Shown here piece by piece: positions 27,378 to 37,388 of a stretch of DNA of 64,000 nucleotides. Position 1 is the first letter of the stretch, and every line of letters begins with the position of its first letter. The notes below the pieces were generated by a model, which searched no databases, was not told where the DNA came from, and worked only from the letters and a program-made list of their open reading frames with translations. The DNA comes from Rhodospirillales bacterium. GTDB taxonomy: Bacteria; Pseudomonadota; Gammaproteobacteria; Nevskiales; Nevskiaceae. Position numbers and translations under genes: made by a program. The DNA lies in contig CAJCJH010000084.1 of NCBI GenBank assembly GCA_903970615.1, forward strand, positions 1-64,000, read 5' to 3'.

Positions 27378-28355
27378 TTGGACGCTCCCACAATTCCCGC
27401 GATTCCCGCGACTGCTATCGTCACCGGCGCCAAGCTGCGCGGCGCGGAAAAGATGTCGCGCATTCCGATCAAGATCGAAGCCACCGTTGCGCCGCTGCGC
27501 AAGCCGCCGTGGATTCGCGCGAAGCTCGGCGAGTCGTCCGAAGTCGCGCGCGTTAAAGCCGCGCTGCGCGCGAACGATCTGCACACCGTTTGCGAAGAAG
27601 CCAACTGCCCGAATCTTGGCGAGTGCTTCGGCAAAGGCACCGCGACCTTCATGATCATGGGCGACATCTGTACGCGGCGCTGCCCGTTCTGCGATGTGGC
27701 GCACGGCCGGCCGAAGCCGCTCGATGCGGATGAACCAGCCAAACTCGCGCGCACCATCCGCGACATGGGCCTGCGTTATGTGGTCATCACCAGTGTCGAC
27801 CGCGACGATCTGCGCGATGGCGGCGCGGCGCATTTCGCTGCCTGCATTCTGCAATCGCGTGCGTTATCGCCAACGCTGACGATCGAAGTGCTGGTGCCGG
27901 ATTTCCGCGGCCGTATGGACCCGGCGCTAACCATTTTCAAGGACGCGCCGCCCGATGTGTTCAATCACAATCTCGAAACCGTGCCGCGCTTGTACAAGCA
28001 GGCACGGCCGGGCTCGGATTACGACTGGAGCCTCGATCTGCTGGAGCGCTTCAAGGGTCTGCACCCGAACGTGCCGACCAAATCGGGACTGATGCTGGGC
28101 TTAGGCGAAGAGATCGAAGAAATCGAGCAGGTGATGCGCGATCTGCGCGCGCACGGCGTCAACATGCTCACTCTCGGGCAATACCTACAGCCGTCGAAAC
28201 ATCATCTGCCGGTCGCGCGTTATGTGCATCCGGATGAATTCGAGCGCCTGCGCATGATCGGCGAAGAGATGGGTTTCTCGCACGTCGCCAGCGGGCCGAT
28301 GGTGCGATCGAGCTATCACGCCGATCAGCAGGCGGCAGGCGTTCTCGAAGCTTGA
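27378..28355 (+). CDS. lipA: lipoyl synthase
   Basis: A 325-residue radical-SAM enzyme that inserts two sulfurs into octanoyl groups to form lipoyl cofactor. The auxiliary cluster ligands are Cys72, Cys77 and Cys83 ([12 protein letters not shown]). The radical-SAM cluster ligands are Cys98, Cys102 and Cys105 (CTRRCPFC). The C-terminal RSSYHAD supplies the serine ligand of the auxiliary cluster. I chose the TTG at 27378 because the aligned E. coli protein extends to this point. The first ATG (27453) would remove conserved residues. No lipB is adjacent. A hairpin terminator follows the stop. Confidence 0.95.
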   Translation: MDAPTIPAIPATAIVTGAKLRGAEKMSRIPIKIEATVAPLRKPPWIRAKLGESSEVARVKAALRANDLHTVCEEANCPNLGECFGKGTATFMIMGDICTRRCPFCDVAHGRPKPLDADEPAKLARTIRDMGLRYVVITSVDRDDLRDGGAAHFAACILQSRALSPTLTIEVLVPDFRGRMDPALTIFKDAPPDVFNHNLETVPRLYKQARPGSDYDWSLDLLERFKGLHPNVPTKSGLMLGLGEEIEEIEQVMRDLRAHGVNMLTLGQYLQPSKHHLPVARYVHPDEFERLRMIGEEMGFSHVASGPMVRSSYHADQQAAGVLEA

Positions 28356-28360
28356 TGAAG

Positions 28361-28385
28361 GCCTCTGGCCGAGGCTGGAATTTTT
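28361..28385 (+). terminator. rho-independent terminator after lipA
   Basis: GCCTC and GAGGC form a five-base stem around TGGCC (28361-28375), followed after TGGAA by TTTTT. It starts five bases after the lipA stop. The stem is short but the T-run makes intrinsic termination plausible. Confidence 0.6.
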
Positions 28386-28698
28386 CACGATACGTCAATC
28401 GTTCGACGGCCTCCAGACATAGCTGATGCAAGGCATTGGTACAGTTCTCCAGCCGGTCGATCTCAGCCGGCGCTGCCACTGCTGGAGAAGAGTTTGAAAC
28501 GGCGGCGCTGGTTTTATGGTGATGCGCGTTCAGCTCACGATCTGCGCGCCGAAGTTTCGCGTGTGGCCGCAAAGTAATTCGTAAGCTGTCGCGCCACTTG
28601 CAGAACCGAGGTTTGCGCAATTTTGGCGGGGGACTCCAACGGGCCACCCGAACAGCCTCATGAGATTAAGATAGGCCTATCACCTGCCATAGGCTCAC
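28386..28698. other. intergenic region upstream of kdpD
   Basis: About 310 bases between the lipA terminator and kdpD. An open frame on the minus strand crosses it but begins and ends without recognisable features and overlaps lipA, so I treat it as a shadow. I see no tRNA, repeat or clear promoter. The kdpDE promoter should be here. Confidence 0.4.
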
Positions 28699-31485
28699 AT
28701 GCCACCGTCTTCGCAAACCGAAAATCGTCCGTCGCCCGAAGCGCTTCTTGAAGAGGTGCAGAAAGAGCGGCGCGGCAAGCTGAAGATTTTTCTGGGTGCC
28801 GCACCCGGCGTGGGCAAGACGTATGAAATGCTGCTGGCGGCGCACAAGAAGAAAGCGGATGGCATCGATGTCGCCGTCGGCATCGTCGAAACGCACGGCC
28901 GCAGCGAAACGCATGCGCTGATCGCGGGCCTCGAAATCCTGCCGCGCAAATCGGTGGAATACAAAGGCCGATTGCTCGAAGAGATGGATATCGATGCCAT
29001 TCTCAAGCGGCGGCCGGCGCTGGTGCTGGTGGATGAATTGGCGCATACGAATGCGGAAGGTTCGCGGCATCCGAAGCGTTATCAGGATGTCGAGGAACTG
29101 CGCGCGGCCGGTATCGATGTCTATTCCACGCTGAACATCCAGCACATCGAAAGCCTCAACGATGTGGTAGCGCGCATCACGCGCGTGCGCATCCGCGAGA
29201 CGGTGCCGGATTCGGTGTTCGATACTGCGGATGATGTCGAGGTGATCGATCTGACGCCGGACGAGTTGATCCAGCGTTTGCGAGAAGGCAAGGTTTACGC
29301 AGGCCAGCAGGCGCAGCGCGCGCTGGATCATTACTTCAAACCCGGCAATATCACCGCGCTACGCGAACTGGCCTTGCGCCGCACCGCCGAGCGTGTGGAC
29401 GACCAGATGCGCCAGTACATGCGCAAGCATGCGATCCGCGATATCTGGGCAGCGGCGGAACGCATTCTGGTTTGCATCAACGAATCACCGGGCGCGGCCG
29501 GTCTGGTGCGTGCGGCAAAACGGGTTGCGGACCGGCTTGATGCTGAATGGTTTGCGATCTATCTGGAAACCGCGCGCACGCATCAGCTGAGCGAAGCCGA
29601 GCGCGATCGCGTGGCCAGCACCATGCGGCTAGCCGAACAGCTCGGCGGCGAAACCATGACCCTGCCCGGCACGCGCCGCATCGCCGATGACGTGCTGGCG
29701 TTCGCGCGCGACAACAACATCACGCAGATCGTCGTCGGCAAATCGGCGCGGCCATGGTGGTTCGAGTTGATGCACGGCTCGGTGGTGCATGAACTGGTGA
29801 AGCGGCCCAGCGGCATCAACGTGCATGTGCTGGCGGAAGCGGATGAAGATGTGCACGGTCGCGGCAAAATGCCGGAAAAGGACGACGAGCAGTCGCGGCC
29901 GGCGCGCACCGGGCGGCATTCGCCTCGCCTCGGCAGTCCGCGAAATTTTCAGGAGCGCGCGCTCGGTTACGTCTACAGCGCGGCGATGGTCGGCGCGGCC
30001 ACCTTGCTCGGCCGCGCGGTTCTGGCGCTGGTCGATCTGCCGAATATTTCCATCGTCTTCCTTGCCGCGGTGCTATGGAGCGCGGCGCGCTATGGTTTGC
30101 GGCCGTCGTTGTTCACGTCACTGCTATCGACCTTCTGCTACAGCTTTTTCTTCGCCGAGCCGCTGTATACCGTCAATATCGCCGATCCCAGTCAGGTGCT
30201 GGCGCTGGTATTTTTCTGCATTGCCGGCGCGCTCACCAGCACGCTGACTTCGCGCGAACGACTGCACGCCTTGATCGCCGGCGAGCAGGCGAAAACCACG
30301 GCTGAACTGTTTGCCTTCAGCCGCAAACTCGCCGGCATCCGCAAGCTGGATACGCTATTGGCGGCAACTGCCGCGCAGGTTGCCAACATGCTCAAGGTCG
30401 ATGCGATGCTGCTGCTGCCGGATGGCCACGTCAGCGTGCTGAAACTCGCCGCGAGCGCGCCCGATGGCGCCACGCTCGACGCTGCCGATCTCGCCGCCGC
30501 CACCTGGTGCTGGGAACACACACAACCGACCGGCCGCGGCACCGACACGCTGCCGGGTACGCGCCGCCTGTTCCTGCCGCTGCGCACCGCGCAAGGCAAG
30601 GTCGGCGTGATCGGCGTGAGCCGCGACGCGCCCGGATTTCTGCTGACACCGCCGGAGCGCCGGCTGCTCGATGCGCTGGTCGATCTCGCCGCCATTGCGA
30701 CCGAACGGATTCGTCTGGCGAAGGATGTCGATCAGGCGCGCATGCTGGCGGAAACCGAGAAATTGCGCTCGGCATTATTGACTTCGATCTCGCACGATCT
30801 GCGCACGCCGCTGGCCTCGATCATCGGCTCGATTTCGAGCCTGCGCAGCTACGGAAATTTGTACAACGACGATACACGCGAGGAAATGCTGGCAACCGCG
30901 CTGGATGAAGCCGAGCGTCTGAATCGCTACGTTGCCAATCTACTCGACATGACTCAGCTCGATGCCGGCGCGCTGGTGCCGAAAAAACAGAGCTGCGATC
31001 TGCAGGATCTGGTGAACACGGCCGTGCGGCGATGCGGCAAGCAATTGGCGAATCACCGGATCAAACTGAATTTCCCGAACAACCTGCCATTGCTGATTCT
31101 CGACGATGTTTTGATGGAACAGGTGTTGGTGAATCTGCTCGATAACGCCGCTAAATACACACCCGCTGATACGCAGATCGAGATCGGCGCGAGCCGGCAT
31201 AAATTCAGCCTCGCCATCTCGGTATGTGACGAAGGCCCTGGCATTCCCGAGGAAGATTTGCCGCGCGTGTTCGACAAATTCTTTCGCGTGCGCCAGGCCA
31301 GCGATCGCGGCCGCTCCGGCACCGGTTTGGGTCTGGCCATCTGCCGTGGTTTTGTCGAGGCGATGGGCGGCCGCATTTATGCGCGCAATCGCCATGACCG
31401 CTCCGGTGCGGAATTCATCATCGAATTTTCGCCAGAAGTTTTTGCCGATCCCGCACCCGAAAAACTTTCCGCCGAAACCGCATGA
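28699..31485 (+). CDS. kdpD: KdpD sensor histidine kinase
   Basis: A 928-residue sensor of potassium and turgor status. The N-terminal KdpD domain holds Walker A (GAAPGVGKT) and Walker B (LVLVDELAHTN), followed by a universal-stress-like domain near 250-370 (ILVCINESPGAAGLVRAAKR). Four close-packed helices span about 415-505, followed by a GAF-like region. The kinase core has His699 in ISHDLRTPL, the N-box NLLDNAAKYTP and boxes DEGPGIP and GTGLGLAICRG. Its stop overlaps the kdpE start. No kdpFABC pump genes lie within the window, so this pair is detached from its usual target. Confidence 0.95.
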   Translation: MPPSSQTENRPSPEALLEEVQKERRGKLKIFLGAAPGVGKTYEMLLAAHKKKADGIDVAVGIVETHGRSETHALIAGLEILPRKSVEYKGRLLEEMDIDAILKRRPALVLVDELAHTNAEGSRHPKRYQDVEELRAAGIDVYSTLNIQHIESLNDVVARITRVRIRETVPDSVFDTADDVEVIDLTPDELIQRLREGKVYAGQQAQRALDHYFKPGNITALRELALRRTAERVDDQMRQYMRKHAIRDIWAAAERILVCINESPGAAGLVRAAKRVADRLDAEWFAIYLETARTHQLSEAERDRVASTMRLAEQLGGETMTLPGTRRIADDVLAFARDNNITQIVVGKSARPWWFELMHGSVVHELVKRPSGINVHVLAEADEDVHGRGKMPEKDDEQSRPARTGRHSPRLGSPRNFQERALGYVYSAAMVGAATLLGRAVLALVDLPNISIVFLAAVLWSAARYGLRPSLFTSLLSTFCYSFFFAEPLYTVNIADPSQVLALVFFCIAGALTSTLTSRERLHALIAGEQAKTTAELFAFSRKLAGIRKLDTLLAATAAQVANMLKVDAMLLLPDGHVSVLKLAASAPDGATLDAADLAAATWCWEHTQPTGRGTDTLPGTRRLFLPLRTAQGKVGVIGVSRDAPGFLLTPPERRLLDALVDLAAIATERIRLAKDVDQARMLAETEKLRSALLTSISHDLRTPLASIIGSISSLRSYGNLYNDDTREEMLATALDEAERLNRYVANLLDMTQLDAGALVPKKQSCDLQDLVNTAVRRCGKQLANHRIKLNFPNNLPLLILDDVLMEQVLVNLLDNAAKYTPADTQIEIGASRHKFSLAISVCDEGPGIPEEDLPRVFDKFFRVRQASDRGRSGTGLGLAICRGFVEAMGGRIYARNRHDRSGAEFIIEFSPEVFADPAPEKLSAETA

Positions 31486-32177
31486 ACGTCGATGGCGGCC
31501 GCATTCTGATCGTCGACGACGAGCCACCGATCCGACGTCTACTCCGCAACACGCTGCGCGTGCAGGACTATCTGATCCATGAGGCCGGCAGCGTTCACGA
31601 AGCGCTGCAGGTGTTGAAGCGCGAGAAAGTCGACTTGATGATTCTCGATCTCGGCCTGCCCGACGGCGATGGCCTCGACGTGATCCGCGAAGTGCGCCAG
31701 AGCTTGCCGCTGCCGATCATCGTGCTGTCGAGCCGCGACGACGAGCGCGGCAAAGTCGAAGCGCTCGACGCCGGCGCGGACGACTACGTCACCAAGCCTT
31801 TCGGCGTCGATGAATTGATGGCGCGGATTCGTACCGCGCTGCGCCATCGCGTGCAGGATCAGGGCGGCAAACCGGAGTACGAAAACGAGGGTTTGTCGGT
31901 CGATCTGGTGCGGCGCACGGTGATGCGCAAAGGCGAAGAAGTGAAGTTGTCGCCGAAGGAATACGGCATCCTGCAACAGCTGGTGATCCACGCCGGCAAA
32001 GTGCTGACGCACCGACATCTGCTGCGCGAAGTCTGGGGTTCGCATAACGAGGATGATGTCGCCTACCTGCGCGTCTACATTCGTCAACTGCGCAGCAAAC
32101 TCGAACCCGATCCGGAAAGTCCGGCCTTGATTCTGACCGAGCCGGGTGTCGGTTACCGCTTGCGGGTTGCCGCTTGA
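31482..32177 (+). CDS. kdpE: KdpE response regulator
   Basis: A 231-residue OmpR-family regulator. The receiver domain has the Asp12/Asp13 acidic pair, phospho-acceptor Asp56 in LMILDLGLPDGDG and Lys in DDYVTKPFG. The C-terminal winged helix contains LSPKEYGILQQLVIHAGKVL and AYLRVYIRQLRSKLEPDP. It overlaps kdpD by four bases (ATGA) and forms a two-gene operon. KdpE normally activates the high-affinity potassium pump kdpFABC, which must be elsewhere or absent. Confidence 0.95.
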   Translation: MNVDGGRILIVDDEPPIRRLLRNTLRVQDYLIHEAGSVHEALQVLKREKVDLMILDLGLPDGDGLDVIREVRQSLPLPIIVLSSRDDERGKVEALDAGADDYVTKPFGVDELMARIRTALRHRVQDQGGKPEYENEGLSVDLVRRTVMRKGEEVKLSPKEYGILQQLVIHAGKVLTHRHLLREVWGSHNEDDVAYLRVYIRQLRSKLEPDPESPALILTEPGVGYRLRVAA

Positions 32178-32348
32178 AGATGCAAAAAAGGTGATCGCGT
32201 TGGATGGCTCATCAAGCCCATCGATGCGCGCAGTCAAGACCGAAATGGCCTGCTGCGTGCTAAGGTAATTCCATACCCCAAGAGGCCGCTGCGCGCTATT
32301 TCGCCGGCCGTCGTCCTTGATCGCAACCTTTTCTAGTCAGGAGTTTTC

Positions 32349-33431
32349 GTGTCCACCATCACCGCCATCCGCCCCGATGTTCCGCAGCCGCCGAGTGCGC
32401 CGCGCGATCTGCGCAAGACCGGCATCGATCCGAATTTCTGGTATCCGCTGGCGCGCTCGAAAGATGTGGCAAAGGGCAAGGCACTCGGCAAAACCTTCGC
32501 CGGTGAGCCGATCGTGCTGGTCCGCACCAAGGAAGGCAGCGTTTACGCGCTGGAAGATCGCTGCGCGCACCGGCAGGTGCCGCTGCATCTCGGCGTGGTG
32601 CGCGGCGAGCGCATCCAATGCAGCTATCACTGCTGGACTTACGACAAAAGCGGCGCCTGCGTGAACGTGCCATATCTGGACAAGGACCAGAAGCTGCCGA
32701 ACGGCGTGCGCAGCTATCCCACGCGCGAAGCCTACCAGCTGATCTGGGTTTTTACCGGCGAGCCTGCGCTGGTGGAAACGGTGGCGTTCCCCGAAATTCC
32801 AACCTTCGGCACCGGCGAATACAAGACCCGCTTTCTCGATCGGCGCATCAATTGCCATTATTCCTTCATGCACGAAAATCTGATGGACATGAACCATCAA
32901 TTCCTGCATCGCAGCCTGATGGGCAGCATCCGCACGACCATGCTGGATTTGCGCGGCGGCGACAACTGGGTGGAAGTGGATTACACCTTCTCGCGCGCGG
33001 CCGGCAAGCAGCCACTCGGCGAGCGGCTGATGATCGGCCGCGGCAATGCGCCGAAGGAAAGCGAAGGCAAGGATCTGATGACGATCCGCACCGAATATCC
33101 GTATCAAAATCTCAAATTCTGGACCGCAGGCAGCCAGGAACCGGCGCTGGATTTATGGAATTTCTACGTGCCGGTGGACAAGGCCCAGCGCATCAACCAG
33201 ACCTACGGCCTCATCAACATCCGCAAGCCGGGCATTCCCGGCATCATCCACCTGCTATGGCCATTCATCGTCGGCTTCACCAATGGCATCTTCGCGCAGG
33301 ACAAAACAATCGTCGAAGCCGAACAGAAGGCCTTTGACGAGCAGGGCGCGGACTGGAATCAGGAGATTTTTCCGATCATCCAGAAACTGCGCTTGTTGCT
33401 GACGCAGAAAGGTGTGCCGCTGGAGGTTTAA
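32349..33431 (+). CDS. Rieske-type non-heme iron oxygenase, substrate unknown
   Basis: A 360-residue oxygenase alpha-subunit-like protein. The Rieske [2Fe-2S] ligands are Cys72, His74, Cys91 and His94 (CAHRQ and CSYHCW). The mononuclear-iron motif is ENLMDMNHQFLH, with Asp180 bridging to the Rieske centre and His183 and His187 as ligands. The GTG start at 32349 is preceded by CAGGAG. No ferredoxin, reductase or small subunit gene is nearby, so electrons must come from proteins encoded elsewhere. Relatives act on aromatic acids, choline-like compounds, sterols or carnitine, and I cannot decide among these. It lies alone between kdpE and lptG. Confidence 0.88.
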   Translation: MSTITAIRPDVPQPPSAPRDLRKTGIDPNFWYPLARSKDVAKGKALGKTFAGEPIVLVRTKEGSVYALEDRCAHRQVPLHLGVVRGERIQCSYHCWTYDKSGACVNVPYLDKDQKLPNGVRSYPTREAYQLIWVFTGEPALVETVAFPEIPTFGTGEYKTRFLDRRINCHYSFMHENLMDMNHQFLHRSLMGSIRTTMLDLRGGDNWVEVDYTFSRAAGKQPLGERLMIGRGNAPKESEGKDLMTIRTEYPYQNLKFWTAGSQEPALDLWNFYVPVDKAQRINQTYGLINIRKPGIPGIIHLLWPFIVGFTNGIFAQDKTIVEAEQKAFDEQGADWNQEIFPIIQKLRLLLTQKGVPLEV

Positions 33432-33447
33432 GTTAGCGGCCGGACAT

Positions 33448-34500
33448 CTAGCGCGCCTTCTGTAACCGCAAACCCGTCACCATCGCCAGCACCAGAGTCG
33501 GGGCCGCGGCCGCGAGCGGTGCGGGCCAGCCGTAGATGTCGCCGAGGCTTACCGACACTTTGTTGACGACATAAAACGCAATGCCGATCAGCATGCCGAT
33601 CAACAGCCTTTGACCCGCGCCCATGTCGCGCGCACTACCACTGGCGAACGGAACTGCAAACAGCATCATCACGATCACCGTCAGCGGCTCGACCAGTTTG
33701 CGCCACATCGTCAGCCGGTATTTGCTGGCGTCGAGATGATTGCCGTCGAGGTAATGGATCAAGCGCAGCAGGCCGGTCAGCGACAGGCTGTCGCTTTCGA
33801 GAATGAACAATCTCAGCACGCTCGGCGCGATACCGCCCTCAAGCTCGGCGTGATCGGCCTGCGTTGCGGTGACGCGATCATCGCCAAAATCGGTGCGTTC
33901 GACGCCGCTGAGTTGCCAGTGGCTGCCATCGAACGTAGCTTCCCGGGCGTTGCCAATGCGTGAGAGCTTGCTGTCGGCCGACAGGCGGTAGGCCGTCACT
34001 TCGCGGATGTGATTTTCGGTTTCGAGCTGACGAATCTGGACGATCTGATCGGCGTCGCGCAGCCAAACCGATTGCGTGCTGGAAACGCCGCGCGCGGCGT
34101 CGCGGCGCGCATCGGCGTAATGCTCGGCGGCCGGAGCAATGCGATCGCCCAAAACAAAGGCCAGAACGCCCAGTGCAACACCGGTGATCAACACCGATGC
34201 GCCGATATCCTTCAGCGACATTCCGGCCGCGCGCATGGCAGTCAGCTCACTGGTGCGCGCGAGCTGGCCCACGCCCATCAGCGTACCGAGCAAGGCGATG
34301 ATCGGCATCAGCACATACAGGCTGCTGGGAACCATCAGCAGGCTGTAACTGAGCACGTCGACCACGCCGTAATCGCCCTTGCCGGCGTCATTGATGTCGG
34401 AAACGAAAACTACCAGCGTATAGATCGCCACCAGGCCGAGCGCGACGATGCCGGTCAACTCAAGCACATGGCGCATCACGTAACGGCTCAAGCGGTTCAT
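33448..34500 (-). CDS. lptG: LPS export permease LptG
   Basis: A 350-residue inner-membrane permease of the LptB2FG transporter that extracts lipopolysaccharide for transport to the outer membrane. It has three N-terminal helices, a periplasmic beta-jellyroll of about 150 residues and three C-terminal helices. The cytoplasmic coupling segment ARTSELTAMRAAGMSL is typical. The ATG at 34500 (MNRLSRYVMRHVLE) overlaps the lptF stop. The longer open frame would run into lptF. Its 3' end faces the Rieske oxygenase gene, 16 bases away. Confidence 0.94.
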   Translation of the reverse strand: MNRLSRYVMRHVLELTGIVALGLVAIYTLVVFVSDINDAGKGDYGVVDVLSYSLLMVPSSLYVLMPIIALLGTLMGVGQLARTSELTAMRAAGMSLKDIGASVLITGVALGVLAFVLGDRIAPAAEHYADARRDAARGVSSTQSVWLRDADQIVQIRQLETENHIREVTAYRLSADSKLSRIGNAREATFDGSHWQLSGVERTDFGDDRVTATQADHAELEGGIAPSVLRLFILESDSLSLTGLLRLIHYLDGNHLDASKYRLTMWRKLVEPLTVIVMMLFAVPFASGSARDMGAGQRLLIGMLIGIAFYVVNKVSVSLGDIYGWPAPLAAAAPTLVLAMVTGLRLQKAR

Positions 34501-35570
34501 TGCAGCCAGCCTTGCCGCCGGGCGATAAGCGAGCCTGCGAGCATCAGCATTAAGGCGTGAACCCACCAGACCCCGAGCTCAGGCGACAGCTTGCCCTGGC
34601 CGATCCAGGCTTGACCAAAACTGATCAAATTCGCGTAGACCAGATACACGCCGATGCCGAGCACCAGCTTGCCATAGCGGCCTTCGCGCGGGCCCAGATG
34701 CGAGAGCGGCACCGCCAGCAAGGCCAGCACCAGCACCGAAATGGGCGCGGCGATTCGGCCGGCGACTTCGGCCTGATCCTGCAAATCGTGACTGCCGATG
34801 AGTTCGCCCATCGACTCCAGCTTGCGCTGGTTGTTCACGTAGTTAAACGGCGGCGCGGCCAGCCGCAATTTCAATTCGCGGAATTTGACGACGTCGTATT
34901 TCGGCGAACCGGGCGTGCCGAAATAACGGTAGCCATCGAACAGATCGACTTCACGTTCGCCGCTGGCAGGATCAGTCACCTGCTCGCCGCGATTGGCGAC
35001 GACGATGCTGGCGCCATCGGTTTCCTCGATGCGCGCGAACACTTCGCCGAGCTTGTCGCCGGCATCGCTCATCGTCGAGGTATAAAACGTCGCCTTGCCG
35101 CCGCCGATGGTGGTGAACTGCCCGGCCTCGAACGGCGAAAACTGCACCAGCTGCTTGGCGCTTTTGACACGGTAATCCGCCTCGCGTCCCGCCCAGGGAC
35201 CAACCTCGAAAGCCAGTGCCGCGGTAAACACAGCGAGCGCCGCTGCGAGCCACAGGAACGGACGGTAAAGCCGGCCCATGCCGACGCCGCAGCCGGTCAT
35301 CGCGGCGATTTCGTTGTCGCTGTAAAGCCGGCCGAGCGAAACCATGATGGCCAGCAGCAAGGTCGCCGGAATCAGGATCACCAGATATCTCAAACTGGAC
35401 AGCAAGACCACCTGAAACAACAGGCCGCGCGGAATTTCGCCCTTGGCCGCGAAGTTCAGCACGCTGGCGAAGCGCGTCGAGATCATGATCGTCAGCAGCA
35501 CGAACGTCGCCGCTGCCCAGGCGCCGGCGGCTTCGCGCATCAGATAGCGATCGAGAATGCCGCCTTTCAT
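34497..35570 (-). CDS. lptF: LPS export permease LptF
   Basis: A 357-residue partner of LptG with the same layout: N-terminal helices (ILDRYLMREAAGAWAAATFV), a periplasmic jellyroll and C-terminal helices. The coupling helix region reads GRLYSDNEIAAMTGCGVGMG. The ATG at 35570 gives MKGGILDRYLMREAA, the usual LptF start, with AAGGAA about nine bases upstream. It is the first gene of lptFG and diverges from pepA, the arrangement found across Gammaproteobacteria. Confidence 0.95.
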   Translation of the reverse strand: MKGGILDRYLMREAAGAWAAATFVLLTIMISTRFASVLNFAAKGEIPRGLLFQVVLLSSLRYLVILIPATLLLAIMVSLGRLYSDNEIAAMTGCGVGMGRLYRPFLWLAAALAVFTAALAFEVGPWAGREADYRVKSAKQLVQFSPFEAGQFTTIGGGKATFYTSTMSDAGDKLGEVFARIEETDGASIVVANRGEQVTDPASGEREVDLFDGYRYFGTPGSPKYDVVKFRELKLRLAAPPFNYVNNQRKLESMGELIGSHDLQDQAEVAGRIAAPISVLVLALLAVPLSHLGPREGRYGKLVLGIGVYLVYANLISFGQAWIGQGKLSPELGVWWVHALMLMLAGSLIARRQGWLQ

Positions 35571-35704
35571 TGCGGAACCATTCCTTGGTATCCATCGCAT
35601 GTTCGCGCGCAATCGCAGCCGCTTCGCGGCCCCGCGCGGCCACGGCAGAAGCCCTGTTTTTGAGTTCTTTTTCTGGAAAACATGAATTAGCGGGCTATTA
35701 CTCG

Positions 35705-35710
35705 TATAAT
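35705..35710 (+). promoter_or_regulatory. candidate -10 box for pepA
   Basis: A perfect TATAAT lies in the AT-rich part of the 282-base gap between the divergent lptF and pepA starts. No good -35 hexamer is present 16-18 bases upstream, so an activator may be needed or the match may be chance. It would give a leader of about 135 bases before pepA. Confidence 0.35.
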
Positions 35711-35852
35711 TTTCGGCTCAAGCTAGGAAAGCCCCAATCCCGGATTTTCGCACGCCCGCAGACACCTGCATTCGCTGGATTTTGCGCGGGGCGCCGGGGA
35801 TACGGAGCTTTCAGATTCTTCAAGCATTCGATTGTTCAAGGAACCGGCGGGC

Positions 35853-37370
35853 ATGGAATATTTCGTAAAAAGCGGCAATCCCGAAAAGCAGCGCGTGGCT
35901 TGCGTGGTGGTGGGTATTTTTGACCGCCGCAATCCTACCGAAGCCGCCGAAGCGATCGACCGCGCCAGCACCGGCGCTATCGCCAGCATCATGCGCCGCG
36001 GCGATATGGACGGCAAGCTTGGCGCAACGCTGATCGTGCATCACCTCACCGGCGTGTTCTGTGATCGCGTGCTGCTGGTCGGTCTCGGCCGCGAACGCGA
36101 TTTCGACGAAGCCGCATTCCGCCGTGCCAACGCCGCCGCCGCGCGCGCCTTGCGCGCCACCGGCTCGATCGACGCGGTGAATTATCTGACGCATCTGCCG
36201 CTGAAAGGCCGCGATTTCCATTGGAATGTGCAGCAGGCTGCGCTGACGACCGAAGATGTTTTTTATCGCTTTGATGAAATGCGCGGCGCGCGTGCGCGCG
36301 AGGACATCTCCAGGCTCAAGCTCGAACGGCTGACCTTCGACGTGCCGCGCCGCAGCGATTTGCCCGCCGGCGAGAAAGGCCTCGCGGAGGCGCTGGCGAT
36401 CGCCAAGGGTGTGTCGCTCGCAAAAACACTGGGCAATCTGCCGGGCAACTTCTGCACGCCGACTTATCTGGCAGAACAAGCGCAAGCGCTGGCGGCGCAA
36501 TACGGTTTCAAATGCAGGATTCTCGAAACGGCGGACATGCAGAAGCTCGGCATGGGATCGCTGCTGTCGGTCGCGCTCGGCAGCAGCCAGCCGCCGAAGT
36601 TGATCGTGCTCGAATACCGCGGCGGCATCGAAGGTGAGAAACCGGTGGCGCTGGTCGGCAAGGGCCTGACCTTCGATGCTGGCGGCATCAGCATCAAGCC
36701 GGCCGACAAGATGGACGAGATGAAATTCGACATGTGCGGCGGCGCGTCCGTAATCGGCACCTTCGCGGCGGTAGCCGAATTGAAACTGCCGATCAACCTC
36801 GTCGGCGTGGTGCCGGCGACGGAAAATCTCATCAACGGCCAAGCCAACAAGCCGGGCGATATCGTCACCAGCATGGCCGGCTTGACCATCGAAATTTTAA
36901 ATACGGATGCCGAAGGCCGCCTGATTCTGTGCGACGCATTGACCTACGTTGAGCGCGAATTCGAGCCGGCGATCTGCATCGATATGGCAACGCTTACCGG
37001 TGCCTGCGTGGTAGCGCTCGGCAGTCACGCGACCGGCCTGTTCAGCAATACCCCGAGCCTCGGTCGTGCGCTGCTGAATGCCGGCGAACAGATCGGCGAT
37101 CGCGCCTGGGAATTGCCGCTGTGGCCGGAATACGAACCGCAGCTGCGCAGCGAGTTTGCCGATGTCGCCAACATCGCCACCATCGGCGGTCGCGAAGCCG
37201 GCGCGATCATCGCCGCAACCTTCCTGCACAAATTCACGCGCAAGATGAAGTGGGCGCATCTGGATATCGCCGGCACCGCTTGGCATGGCAAAAAATCGAC
37301 CGGCCGGCCGGTGCCGCTGCTGACGCAGTATCTGCTCAGCTACGCCGTGAAACAGAGCGAAGCCCAGTAA
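35853..37370 (+). CDS. pepA: leucyl aminopeptidase (cytosol aminopeptidase A)
   Basis: A 505-residue hexameric, two-metal aminopeptidase. The start MEYFVKSGNPEKQRVACVVV parallels E. coli PepA, so I use the ATG at 35853 rather than a TTG 21 bases earlier. The C-terminal catalytic domain holds GKGLTFDAGGISIKP (metal and catalytic lysine), DMCGGASV and the family signature NTDAEGRL. E. coli PepA also binds DNA as XerB in plasmid recombination and carAB control; whether this one does is unknown. It is followed by holC in the conserved order. Confidence 0.96.
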   Translation: MEYFVKSGNPEKQRVACVVVGIFDRRNPTEAAEAIDRASTGAIASIMRRGDMDGKLGATLIVHHLTGVFCDRVLLVGLGRERDFDEAAFRRANAAAARALRATGSIDAVNYLTHLPLKGRDFHWNVQQAALTTEDVFYRFDEMRGARAREDISRLKLERLTFDVPRRSDLPAGEKGLAEALAIAKGVSLAKTLGNLPGNFCTPTYLAEQAQALAAQYGFKCRILETADMQKLGMGSLLSVALGSSQPPKLIVLEYRGGIEGEKPVALVGKGLTFDAGGISIKPADKMDEMKFDMCGGASVIGTFAAVAELKLPINLVGVVPATENLINGQANKPGDIVTSMAGLTIEILNTDAEGRLILCDALTYVEREFEPAICIDMATLTGACVVALGSHATGLFSNTPSLGRALLNAGEQIGDRAWELPLWPEYEPQLRSEFADVANIATIGGREAGAIIAATFLHKFTRKMKWAHLDIAGTAWHGKKSTGRPVPLLTQYLLSYAVKQSEAQ

Positions 37371-37388
37371 TTAGTGGCATCTGCGGCC

